64,000 bases of DNA from Actinacidiphila epipremni (GTDB taxonomy: Bacteria > Actinomycetota > Actinomycetes > Streptomycetales > Streptomycetaceae). The DNA lies in contig NZ_JAATEJ010000014.1 in NCBI RefSeq assembly GCF_012034175.1, forward strand, positions 62,001 to 126,000, in the 5' to 3' direction. Numbering within the stretch: position 1 is the first letter of the stretch; each line of letters starts with the position of its first letter. Below, one piece after another: positions 28,188 through 35,358 of the stretch. Position numbers and translations under genes: made by a program. The notes beneath the pieces are model-generated. The model was given only the letters and a program-made list of their open reading frames with translations. It had not been told where the DNA came from and did no database searches.

Positions 28188-29074
28188 CCGCGGTTCCCGG
28201 ACTGCGGGTGGTGCCGCAGCACCAGCCGTTCCGCGACGTCGATCGCGGCGTAGAACAGCACGCCGAGGACGGCGAGCGCGATGACGCTGGCGAACAGCAG
28301 CGGCACGTTCTGGTTGCCGCTGGCCGACACCGTCAGATAGCCCAGGCCCGAGCCGCCGACGATGAACTCGCCGACGACCGCGCCGATCACCGCGAAGGTC
28401 ACCGCGACCTTCAGCCCGGCGAAGATGCTGGGCAGCGCGGTCGGCAGCCGCACCAGCCAGAACAGCCGCATCGGCGAGCCGCCCATGGAGCGGCCGAGCC
28501 GCACCAGGTCGGGGTCGATGCCGGTCAGGCCCAGCGCGGTGTTGACGATGACCGGGAAGATCGCGACCGACACGCCGATCACGACATTGGTGCTGAGGCC
28601 GAAGCCGAACCACACGATGAACAGCGGTCCGAGGGCGACCTTCGGCACGGCCTGCATCATCACGATCAGCGGATAGGCCACCCGCTCCACGGACTTGAAG
28701 AAGGCGACCGGGATCGCCAGCAGCACTCCGCCGGCGACCGACAGCGCGAAGGCGATCAGCACCTCGCGGGTGGTGAACCACGCGTGGTGCTGGAGCGGTT
28801 CGCGGTAGGTGCGGAAGGCGCTGGCCACCTGCGAGGGGGTGGGCAGCAGATAGTCCGGGGTGCCGCCGACGACGATGGCGATCTCCCAGGCCAGCCACAC
28901 CAGCAGCACCGCGACGACGTACCAGACCACCGTCATCTGCGCGAGGCGGCCGGCGAGTTCGGCGGCGCCGCGCGGCCCGCCCCCGGCCGCCGCGCGGTCC
29001 GCGCCGAGGGTGTCGCCGCCGGTGCCCGGGTGCACCTTGTGCCGGGTGGGCGCATGCTGGCCGGTCCCGCTCAT
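28184..29074 (-). CDS. ABC transporter permease, NitT/TauT (SsuC) type
   Basis: Inner-membrane permease of 296 aa with about six transmembrane helices after a 45-residue cytoplasmic N-terminus. The EAA cytoplasmic loop contacting the ATPase reads GRSMGGSPMRLFWLVRLPTA, and family features such as YLLPTPSQV and AVPKVALGPLFIVWFGFG are present. Its ATG overlaps the ATPase stop, with AAGGAG upstream. It completes a binding-protein/ATPase/permease importer whose relatives carry nitrate, taurine, alkanesulfonates, aromatic acids or pyrimidine precursors. Confidence 0.95.
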   Translation of the reverse strand: MSGTGQHAPTRHKVHPGTGGDTLGADRAAAGGGPRGAAELAGRLAQMTVVWYVVAVLLVWLAWEIAIVVGGTPDYLLPTPSQVASAFRTYREPLQHHAWFTTREVLIAFALSVAGGVLLAIPVAFFKSVERVAYPLIVMMQAVPKVALGPLFIVWFGFGLSTNVVIGVSVAIFPVIVNTALGLTGIDPDLVRLGRSMGGSPMRLFWLVRLPTALPSIFAGLKVAVTFAVIGAVVGEFIVGGSGLGYLTVSASGNQNVPLLFASVIALAVLGVLFYAAIDVAERLVLRHHPQSGNRG

Positions 29075-29907
29075 GGGCGGACTCCTTCCCTGTGGTCCGG
29101 TCGCCCGTCGTGGGCCAGCAGCTTGCGCAACCGGGCGGTGTACGCGGTGAACTCGGGCAGCTCGCGGATGTGGGCCCCGCGCGGGTGCGGCAGGTCGATC
29201 CGCACGTCGGCGATGATCCGCCCGGGCCGGGCCGACATCACCACCGCCCGGTCGCCGAGGAAGACCGCCTCGTCGATGCCGTGCGTGACGAAGACGACGG
29301 TGGCCCCCGAGTGGGCGGTGAGCGCGGCGAGTTCGGTGTTGAGGTTCTCCCGGGTGAGCGCGTCGAGCGCGCCGAACGGCTCGTCGAGGAAGAGCAGCGG
29401 CGGCTCGTGCACCAGCGCGCGGCAGATCGCCACCCGCTGGCGCATACCGCCGGACAGCTCACGCGGGTAGCGCTGCGCGGCACTCTCCATCCCGACCAGT
29501 GCCAGCAGTTCGCGGGCCCGGTCGCGGTGCGGTGCGGTCGGCTGGCCGCGCATCTTGAACTGCATGAGGATGTTGTCCTCGCAGGTGTGCCAGTCCAGCA
29601 GCAGGTCCCGCTGGAACATCACGCCTGCGTCGACCAGGGGTGCGGTCACCGGCTTGCCGCCGACGACCGCCGCGCCCTGCGTGGCCTTGTCGAGCCCCGC
29701 GAGGATCGCCAGCAGCGTGCTCTTGCCGCAGCCGCTGGGACCCAGGATGCTGACGAACTCGCCCGGGGCGATGGACAGGTCGATACCGTCCAGGGCCCGC
29801 ACCGCCGCGCCGCGCGCGGAGCGGAAGGTCTTGCCGAGCCCCTCGGCCCGCAGCGGCAGTCCCGCGGCTGCCGCCGCCGGGTACTTCGCGGTGGTGCTCC
29901 CTGTCAC
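29071..29907 (-). CDS. ABC transporter ATP-binding protein, NitT/TauT type
   Basis: 278-aa ATPase with Walker A GPSGCGKST (about residue 57), a Q-loop in MFQRDLLLDW, signature LSGGMRQR, Walker B LLFLDEPFGALD and an H-loop in VFVTHGIDEAVFLGDR. The C-terminal RIDLPHPR is typical of SsuB/TauB relatives. It lies 51 bases after the binding-protein gene, and a hairpin occupies that gap. Confidence 0.96.
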   Translation of the reverse strand: MTGSTTAKYPAAAAAGLPLRAEGLGKTFRSARGAAVRALDGIDLSIAPGEFVSILGPSGCGKSTLLAILAGLDKATQGAAVVGGKPVTAPLVDAGVMFQRDLLLDWHTCEDNILMQFKMRGQPTAPHRDRARELLALVGMESAAQRYPRELSGGMRQRVAICRALVHEPPLLFLDEPFGALDALTRENLNTELAALTAHSGATVVFVTHGIDEAVFLGDRAVVMSARPGRIIADVRIDLPHPRGAHIRELPEFTAYTARLRKLLAHDGRPDHREGVRP

Positions 29908-29932
29908 GATCGCCTCCTGATCACGTCCCGGA

Positions 29933-29952
29933 CGGCGGGTGCGTGCCCGCCG
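29933..29952. terminator. Intercistronic hairpin after the binding-protein gene
   Basis: A 7-bp GC stem (CGGCGGG at 29933-29939, CCCGCCG at 29946-29952) with a 6-base loop, in the gap between the binding protein and ATPase genes. Such hairpins commonly protect or attenuate transcripts so that the binding protein is made in excess over the membrane components. Confidence 0.45.
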
Positions 29953-29958
29953 CGCCGT

Positions 29959-30993
29959 CTAGCACGATGCGACACTCAGCGGGTCCTTCCCGGTGAACAG
30001 CTCGTTGTCGTAGAAGCGGGTGCCGTTGGTGGCGCCCGCCATGCCGGCGTAGGTCTTCATCGCGTTGGCGGTGATCACCCAGTCGCGGTTGGCGTTCATA
30101 CCGTAGGGCTGGTCGAGCTGCGAGGGCGAGCAGTAGAAGGGCAGCGTGGCCTTCAACGTACCGATCGCCTGCTGCGGGTTGATCTCGGGGTGCTTGGCGA
30201 GCAGGGCGTCGACGGCGGCCTGCGGGTTCTTGGCCGCGGCCTGGTAGCCGCGCAGCACGGCCTTGATGAAGGCGTGCACCTGGTCCGGGTCGGACTTGAG
30301 CTTGCTGGTCTTGACCACCATGGCGTAGTCGGGCGGGTTGTAGCCCGCCTGCGACTGCGGAAGGAAGGTCGAGGGGCGCTTGGCGAGCGTGGCCGCGAGG
30401 AACGTCGTGGTGTACACGGCGTCGACGTCCTTGTTGGAGGCGTAGGCGGTGGCCAGCGTGGTGGGGTCGGCGATGACCAGGTGGACGTCGTCCTTGGTCA
30501 GGTTGTCGGCCGCGAGGGCGGCGAAGACGTTGGCCTGCCCGGAGGCGGTGACCAGGACCTTCTTGCCCTTGAGCTGCTTGATGGAGGTGATGCCGGAGTC
30601 CTTCGACACGAAGAAGCCGTAGGAGCTCAGGCCCAGCGGGGTGGCGACGCTGGTGACGGGCATGTTCTTGCCGACGTCCAGGACCAGGTTGGTCGCCGAG
30701 GCCATGCCGTAGTCGGAGCCGCCGCTGTTGACGTCCTGGATGGTCTGCTCGGAGCCCTTGCTGTCCTTGATGCTGACGTCCAGGCCGGCGTCGGCGAAGT
30801 AGCCGAGCTTGGCCGCGTAGTAGATCGGTGCGTCACCACCGGTGGTGACGAACGGGCCGCGGTAGCTGACCTTGGTCAGCTTGCCTCCTTTGCCCGACGA
30901 GCCCGAGTCGCTGCCGCAGGCACTGACACCGACGAGCAGGAGACTGCCGACCGTCAGTGCTACCGCGCTGCGCAAGGTGCGTCGTGGGAACAC
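29959..30993 (-). CDS. ABC transporter substrate-binding lipoprotein, NMT1/THI5-like
   Basis: 344-aa extracytoplasmic binding lipoprotein. The signal peptide has RR at residues 4-5 and a hydrophobic core, and the lipobox VSAC places lipidated Cys at residue 26, followed by a Ser/Gly-rich tether. The mature part follows the SsuA/NMT1 pattern: APIYYAAKLGYFADAGLDV, then DYGMASATNL, then a CMCP-like hinge and ITSIKQLKGKKVLV. GTG 30993 has GAGGAAGGG upstream. It is first gene of the leftward transporter/hydantoinase unit. Family ligands include thiamine-pyrimidine precursors, taurine and aromatic compounds; the ligand here is unknown. Confidence 0.94.
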   Translation of the reverse strand: MFPRRTLRSAVALTVGSLLLVGVSACGSDSGSSGKGGKLTKVSYRGPFVTTGGDAPIYYAAKLGYFADAGLDVSIKDSKGSEQTIQDVNSGGSDYGMASATNLVLDVGKNMPVTSVATPLGLSSYGFFVSKDSGITSIKQLKGKKVLVTASGQANVFAALAADNLTKDDVHLVIADPTTLATAYASNKDVDAVYTTTFLAATLAKRPSTFLPQSQAGYNPPDYAMVVKTSKLKSDPDQVHAFIKAVLRGYQAAAKNPQAAVDALLAKHPEINPQQAIGTLKATLPFYCSPSQLDQPYGMNANRDWVITANAMKTYAGMAGATNGTRFYDNELFTGKDPLSVASC

Positions 30994-31305
30994 GGGGTAC
31001 GCCCTTCCTCGATTGCTTCACAGGATTGCTTCACGTTGCGTCGGAAGACGCGTGAAACCGATGGGTTCAAGGTGTCGCGCCTGGGCTGCCATGGATCCCA
31101 TGGGGATACCGCGCACCAGGCTTTGTATCCAAAGAAGTGTGATTAGTATACACTCGGCGGGGAAGAGCGTACACGCGACTGGTGTCTTGCGCATTTCCTG
31201 GCTCATCTCGGATTCATCGACGCACGGGGCGCGGCGGGTTCCCCCCGCCGGACGCGTACGGACGGACTCGATCGACGGGGCTCATCTACGGGAGGAACGG
31301 GACCG
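30994..31305. promoter_or_regulatory. Divergent promoter region of the catabolic locus, with repeats and dyads
   Basis: 312-base gap between the binding-protein (-) and FAH-family (+) genes, markedly richer in A/T than its surroundings around 31110-31200. It holds an 11-base direct repeat GATTGCTTCAC at 31011-31021 and 31024-31034, in the untranslated leader of the binding-protein gene. It also holds a CTTTG..CAAAG dyad at 31121-31134 and an AGTGT..ACACT dyad with a central GTATAC palindrome at 31136-31154. The GT-AT-AC core is of the kind GntR regulators bind. The FAH ribosome site GGGAGGA is at about 31291-31297. Confidence 0.6.
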
Positions 31306-32166
31306 ATGCGACTGACCACGATCCGCTGGGAAGGCGGGACTTCGGCCGGCCGGGTGGACGGCGAGGTGATCCACCTGCTGCCGTACACCGATGTCGGCGC
31401 GCTGCTCGCGTCGGGCCCCGACTGGCGGGCGAGCGCGCTGATGCGCGCCGACGGTGCGACGGTGAGCTGCCAGGAGGCGGACTTCGCGCCGCTGGTGCCG
31501 CACCCGGAGAAGGTCGTGTGCGTGGGCGTCAACTACCGCGACCACGTGGCCGAGGTGGGGCTCGCGCTGCCCGACCACCCCACGCTGTTCGCCAAGTACA
31601 GCCGCAGCCTCATCGGCCCGTACGACGACCTGGTGCTGCCGGCGAACTCCGACGCGGTCGACTGGGAGGTCGAGCTCGGCGTCGTCATCGGCCAGACGGT
31701 GCGGGACGCCGACGAGGAGCAGGCGTGGCAGGCGGTCGCCGGCTACACCATCGTCAACGACGTCTCGATGCGCGACTGGCAGCTGCGCACCTCGCAGTTC
31801 CTGCAGGGCAAGACGTTCGAGGCGTCCACCCCGGTCGGCCCGTTCCTGGTCACGCCGGACGAGGTCGGGCACGCCCGGGAGCTGGAGCTGAGCTGCACCG
31901 TGGACGCCACGGTGATGCAGCGCTCGGACACCAGCCAGCTCATCCACGACGTCGGCAGCCTGATCTCCTACATCAGCTCCTTCATCACGCTGGTGCCCGG
32001 CGACCTGATCGCCACCGGCACCCCCTCCGGCATCGGCGGCGCCCGCCGCCCGCCGGTCTACCTGACCGCCGGTCAGACGCTGCGCACCGCCATCGCCGGG
32101 CTCGGCGAGCAGGCCAACCGCTGCGTCGCGCCGGTCACCGCCGCGAGCGTGCCGGGCGCCCGGTGA
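31306..32166 (+). CDS. Fumarylacetoacetate hydrolase (FAH) family protein
   Basis: 286-aa member of the FAH superfamily, which hydrolyses, decarboxylates or isomerises beta-diketo and 2-oxo acids in aromatic and sugar-acid breakdown. Metal ligands are visible as the DWEVELGVVIG pair of Glu residues and the Asp in TIVNDVSMRDWQ. Also present are the substrate loop FAKYSRSLIGPYDD, QGKTFEASTPVGPF and the C-terminal IATGTPSGIGG. The first 75 residues are the short FAH N-terminal domain. ATG 31306 follows GGGAGGA. It starts the rightward half of the catabolic locus, 34 bases ahead of the CoA ligase. Exact chemistry is not determined by family. Confidence 0.93.
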   Translation: MRLTTIRWEGGTSAGRVDGEVIHLLPYTDVGALLASGPDWRASALMRADGATVSCQEADFAPLVPHPEKVVCVGVNYRDHVAEVGLALPDHPTLFAKYSRSLIGPYDDLVLPANSDAVDWEVELGVVIGQTVRDADEEQAWQAVAGYTIVNDVSMRDWQLRTSQFLQGKTFEASTPVGPFLVTPDEVGHARELELSCTVDATVMQRSDTSQLIHDVGSLISYISSFITLVPGDLIATGTPSGIGGARRPPVYLTAGQTLRTAIAGLGEQANRCVAPVTAASVPGAR

Positions 32167-32200
32167 GGGCCGCCGCGGCGCGGCGCACGGGAGGTGCGCG

Positions 32201-33760
32201 ATGCGCGTGATCGAGTTCTTCGACCGCGGGGTGTCCCTGGACCCGGCGGCGGTGGCCTTCGTACGGCACGACGGCAGCGAGCCGATGACGTACGGCCAGG
32301 CGCAGCAGACGACCCACCGGATCGCGGCGGCCCTGCACCGCGACGGGCTCGGCGAGGGCGACCAGGTCGCGGTGCTGAGCCCCAACGACCCGCTGGTCAT
32401 GCCGTGCGTGCTGGGCATCATGCGGGCCGGCTGCCGCTGGGTCGCGCTCAACGCCACCTCCAGCACCGACGAGCTGGCCGCGATGCTCACCCTGGTCGGC
32501 GCGCGGATGCTGGTGTACGCGCCGCAGGCCGCCGGCACCGCGCGGGAGCTGGCCGGGCGGGTGCCGGGGCTTGAGCGCCTGGTGGCGCTGCGGCCCACCG
32601 GCGACGGCGAGCCGGACCTGGCGCAGTGGATGGCGCCGGAGGGCAGCCGGGTGGAGCTGCCGCCGCTGGACCCGGAGGGGGTGGCCGCCTACTTCGGCAC
32701 CGGCGGCACGACCGGGCGGCCCAAGGCGGTGGGGCTGCCGCACCGGGCGCTGGAGACGATGATCCACGCCTTCAACATGCACCTGCCCGAGCGGCGCCCG
32801 GTCAACCTGGTGGCCGCCCCGCTGACCCACGCGGCGGGCGCGGCGGCCTTCCCGGTGCTGAGCCTGGGCGGCACCACCGTCATCCACGACGGGGTCTCGC
32901 CCGCGGCGATCCTGAAGTCCATCGAGGAGCACCGCGTCACCCGGCTGCTGCTGCCGCCGACCGCGATCTACGCGCTGCTGGACCACCCGGACGCCGGCCG
33001 CCGCGACACCTCCAGCCTGCGCTACTTCCTCTACGGCGCAGCGCCGATGTCGGTGGCCCGGCTGGAGCAGGCCATCAAGGTCTTCGGGCCGGTGATGGCG
33101 CAGTTCTACGGGCAGGTGGAGGCGCCGATGATGTGCGCCTTCTTCTCCCCCGAGGACCACACCGAGGCGCTGGCCGACCCGGCGCTCCACAAGCGGCTGG
33201 CCAGCTGCGGGCGGCCGTCGCTCGCGGCGAACGTCGGCATCATGGACGACGGGGGCCGGCTGCTCGGCCCCGGCGAGCACGGCGAGATCGTGGTGCGCAC
33301 CTCGCTGCGGATGGCCGGCTACCACGACGAGCCCGAGCAGACCGCGGCGGTCGGCAGGCCCGGCGGCTGGCACGCCACCGGCGACATCGGTTACGTCGAC
33401 GAGGACGGCTTCGTCTACCTGGTGGACCGCAAGCGCGACGTCATCATCTCCGGCGGCTTCAACGTCTTCCCCAGCGAGGTGGAGCAGGTGATCTGGTCGC
33501 ATCCGGCGGTCGGCGACTGCTCGGTGATCGGGCTGCCGGACGACAAGTGGGGCGAGCGGGTGACCGCGGTGGTGGAGCTGAAGGAGGGCGCGGCGGCGAC
33601 CGAGGCGGAGATCGTGGACCTGTGCCGGGAGCGGCTGGGCAGCGTGAAGGCGCCCAAGCAGGTGGTCTTCCGCCGGTTGCCGCGCTCGGAAGCGGGCAAG
33701 GTCCTCAAGAAGACCCTGCGGGACGAGTACTGGGCGGGCCACGACCGGCGCATCATCTGA
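32201..33760 (+). CDS. AMP-forming acyl-CoA ligase
   Basis: 519-aa ANL-superfamily ligase that activates a carboxylic acid to an acyl-adenylate and then a CoA thioester. The phosphate-binding loop FGTGGTTGRPK lies at residues 165-175. Later motifs are FYGQVEAPMM (aromatic/Gln loop), HATGDIGYVDEDGF, VDRKRDVIISGG and FNVFPSEVE at the domain hinge, with the catalytic Lys in EAGKVLKK near the C-terminus. GGGAGGTG precedes ATG 32201. The family fits fatty, aryl or keto acids. Beside the hydantoinase/carboxylase-type genes it could process the acid released upstream, which is an inference from position. Confidence 0.93.
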   Translation: MRVIEFFDRGVSLDPAAVAFVRHDGSEPMTYGQAQQTTHRIAAALHRDGLGEGDQVAVLSPNDPLVMPCVLGIMRAGCRWVALNATSSTDELAAMLTLVGARMLVYAPQAAGTARELAGRVPGLERLVALRPTGDGEPDLAQWMAPEGSRVELPPLDPEGVAAYFGTGGTTGRPKAVGLPHRALETMIHAFNMHLPERRPVNLVAAPLTHAAGAAAFPVLSLGGTTVIHDGVSPAAILKSIEEHRVTRLLLPPTAIYALLDHPDAGRRDTSSLRYFLYGAAPMSVARLEQAIKVFGPVMAQFYGQVEAPMMCAFFSPEDHTEALADPALHKRLASCGRPSLAANVGIMDDGGRLLGPGEHGEIVVRTSLRMAGYHDEPEQTAAVGRPGGWHATGDIGYVDEDGFVYLVDRKRDVIISGGFNVFPSEVEQVIWSHPAVGDCSVIGLPDDKWGERVTAVVELKEGAAATEAEIVDLCRERLGSVKAPKQVVFRRLPRSEAGKVLKKTLRDEYWAGHDRRII

Positions 33761-33792
33761 GCCGCCGTCCAGCTATCTCCCTCCCCGCAGGC

Positions 33793-33836
33793 GACGGCGG
33801 GGGTGCCGCCGGAATCCCGGTGGCGCCCCCGCCGTC
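33793..33836. terminator. Bidirectional terminator hairpin
   Basis: Two 20-base arms (33793-33812 and 33817-33836) pair at 18 positions around a 4-base AATC loop, between the convergent CoA ligase and GntR genes. A short T-rich tail follows on the plus strand. Confidence 0.8.
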
Positions 33837-33907
33837 ATGTTTCGCCGCCCTGTTGGCCGCCGTGCCCGCCCCCGCCTTCCCGGGCCGGGGTCACGGCCCG
33901 GGCCGGC

Positions 33908-34621
33908 TCAGGGCCGTACCGCGGTGCGGCCGGCCTTGGCCATCGTCACGGCGGCCGGCAGCGCGAAGGGCGCGTGCCGCTGCGAGGTCATCAGGTGCAT
34001 GGCGGTGCCGGCCAGGTGGTCGACCGTCAGGTCCCGGGCCAGTTCGGCGTCGCGGGCGATGCACGCGTCGAGGATCGCCCGGTGCTCGGCGACCTTGACG
34101 GCGAAGACGTCCGGGTCCAGCAGCTTCAGGAACGCCCGCTGGTAGCGCTCGGCGTGGTCGAACTGGCGCCGCAGCTCGTCGTTGAGCCGGGCGCCGGCGC
34201 CGATCCGCAGGCCCTGGTGGAAGCGGCCGTGCGCGTCGGCGTCGGCCCGCGAGGTGGTCAGCTCCAGGTCCCGCTCCAGGCGCTCGAAGTCCTCGCCGCG
34301 CAGTATCGGCACGGTGAGCCAGACGGCCAGGCCCTCGCCGAGCACCCGCATCGAGTAGAGGTCGTCCAGGTCGGTCATGCTCAGCGAGCTGATCCGCACC
34401 GAGCGGTGCGGTCCGGCGCTGACCACCAGGCCCTCGCTGACCAGCTGCCGCAGCGCCTCGCGCAGCGGTGTGCGGGACACCTTCAGGCGTTCGGCCAGCT
34501 CCAGTTGGCTGATCTCGGCGCCGGGTGCCAGTTCTCCTTGCAGGATGAGCCGGCGCAGCTCGTCGTAGACGCTCTGCTCGCCGCCCTCCGACCTGACGGT
34601 CGTCTTCGCGGGTCCCGCCAC
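33908..34621 (-). CDS. GntR-family transcriptional regulator, FCD (FadR) subfamily
   Basis: 237-aa regulator. Residues about 15-85 are the winged-helix domain with the GntR signature (VYDELRRLILQGELAPG, then SRTPLREALRQLVSEGLV). The remainder is an all-helical FCD ligand/metal domain with His residues in FHQGL, EHRAIL and DHLAGTAMH that could bind a metal and a carboxylate effector. The start is GTG 34621. It ends against the CoA ligase terminator and faces the catabolic genes. A palindromic TTGTGCACAA sequence about 85 bases upstream suggests autoregulation, and the same element appears before the hydrolase/LLM pair, so it is probably the local repressor. Confidence 0.92.
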   Translation of the reverse strand: MAGPAKTTVRSEGGEQSVYDELRRLILQGELAPGAEISQLELAERLKVSRTPLREALRQLVSEGLVVSAGPHRSVRISSLSMTDLDDLYSMRVLGEGLAVWLTVPILRGEDFERLERDLELTTSRADADAHGRFHQGLRIGAGARLNDELRRQFDHAERYQRAFLKLLDPDVFAVKVAEHRAILDACIARDAELARDLTVDHLAGTAMHLMTSQRHAPFALPAAVTMAKAGRTAVRP

Positions 34622-35358
34622 TTGACGCCACCGCCTCTCTGTGTGTGTCCCGTTGTCGCACTCGCCGTAAACGCCATCGAATCGGACGGTACGACCCTGC
34701 TATTGTGCACAATTTCCTGGGGATTGGCCACAAGATCGCTCGTCGGGAGTACAGCGCCGGGGGAGGTGGCGGGTACGGCGGAGCTGCCGCGGGAGCGGCC
34801 GGGGCCAATGCGGGTACGGCCGGGGCGCCCGCGGGGCGGGCCGGGCCGTCGGGGGGAACTGCCGGGTGGGCGCGCGGCACGCGGGAGCGGCGGCGCGGAC
34901 CGGAGTCAGCGGGGTAAGCGCGGTAAGCGGGCGCGCGGACCGGCGCCGCCGGGCACGGCGGACGTCCGCCGCCGCTCCGAGGCCGGGTCCTTCACCATGG
35001 CGCCCCGCGTCCTTTCGTGCAGGCCGTGCCGTCCGCTGCGCAGGGTGTCGTGTCCGCTCTGCGCGTCATGCTGTCCGCCCACAGTAGACGCCGCCGCCGG
35101 CCGTCCGGCGCCGAGGGCGGCAGCCCACCGCGGGGCCATCACCCGTACGGGAGCGGCAGTTTGCCGTGCCGGGGGTCTTTACGGCGTCGCCGCCGATGGT
35201 CTAGAACGACAGTCATCCGATGTTAGGTGAGCAGCGCCGGCGGTTTCCGCATGCGGCAGCGATGACGTGCCCGGAAGCCCGCGCATTCATCGGATTACTA
35301 CGGCAACACTGCCCACCGCAACGCACCAAGAGCCGTCACCGACGCCCTGGAGGGCATC
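34622..35358. other. Long intergenic region without a supported gene
   Basis: 737 bases between the divergent GntR and GH95-like genes. The left 130 bases hold the regulator's operator and promoter region and are comparatively A/T-rich. The rest, about 34760-35200, is very GC-rich with short open frames on both strands that are Gly/Arg-rich, lack ribosome sites and show no recognisable protein. GGAGGG at 35349-35354 is the ribosome site of the GH95-like gene. Confidence 0.6.
34703..34716. promoter_or_regulatory. Probable GntR operator upstream of the regulator gene
   Basis: TTGTGCACAATTTC; the 12 bases ATTGTGCACAAT at 34702-34713 form a perfect palindrome. It lies 82 bases upstream of the GTG start of the FCD regulator and shares 13 of 14 bases with the element at 23854. 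FadR-like regulators bind short palindromes of this size, usually autoregulating. Confidence 0.65.

Noticed and set aside
34645..35230. Short Gly/Ala- and Arg-rich open frames in the gap before the GH95-like gene
   Set aside because: No ribosome sites, no domains, both strands equally open; composition explains them.
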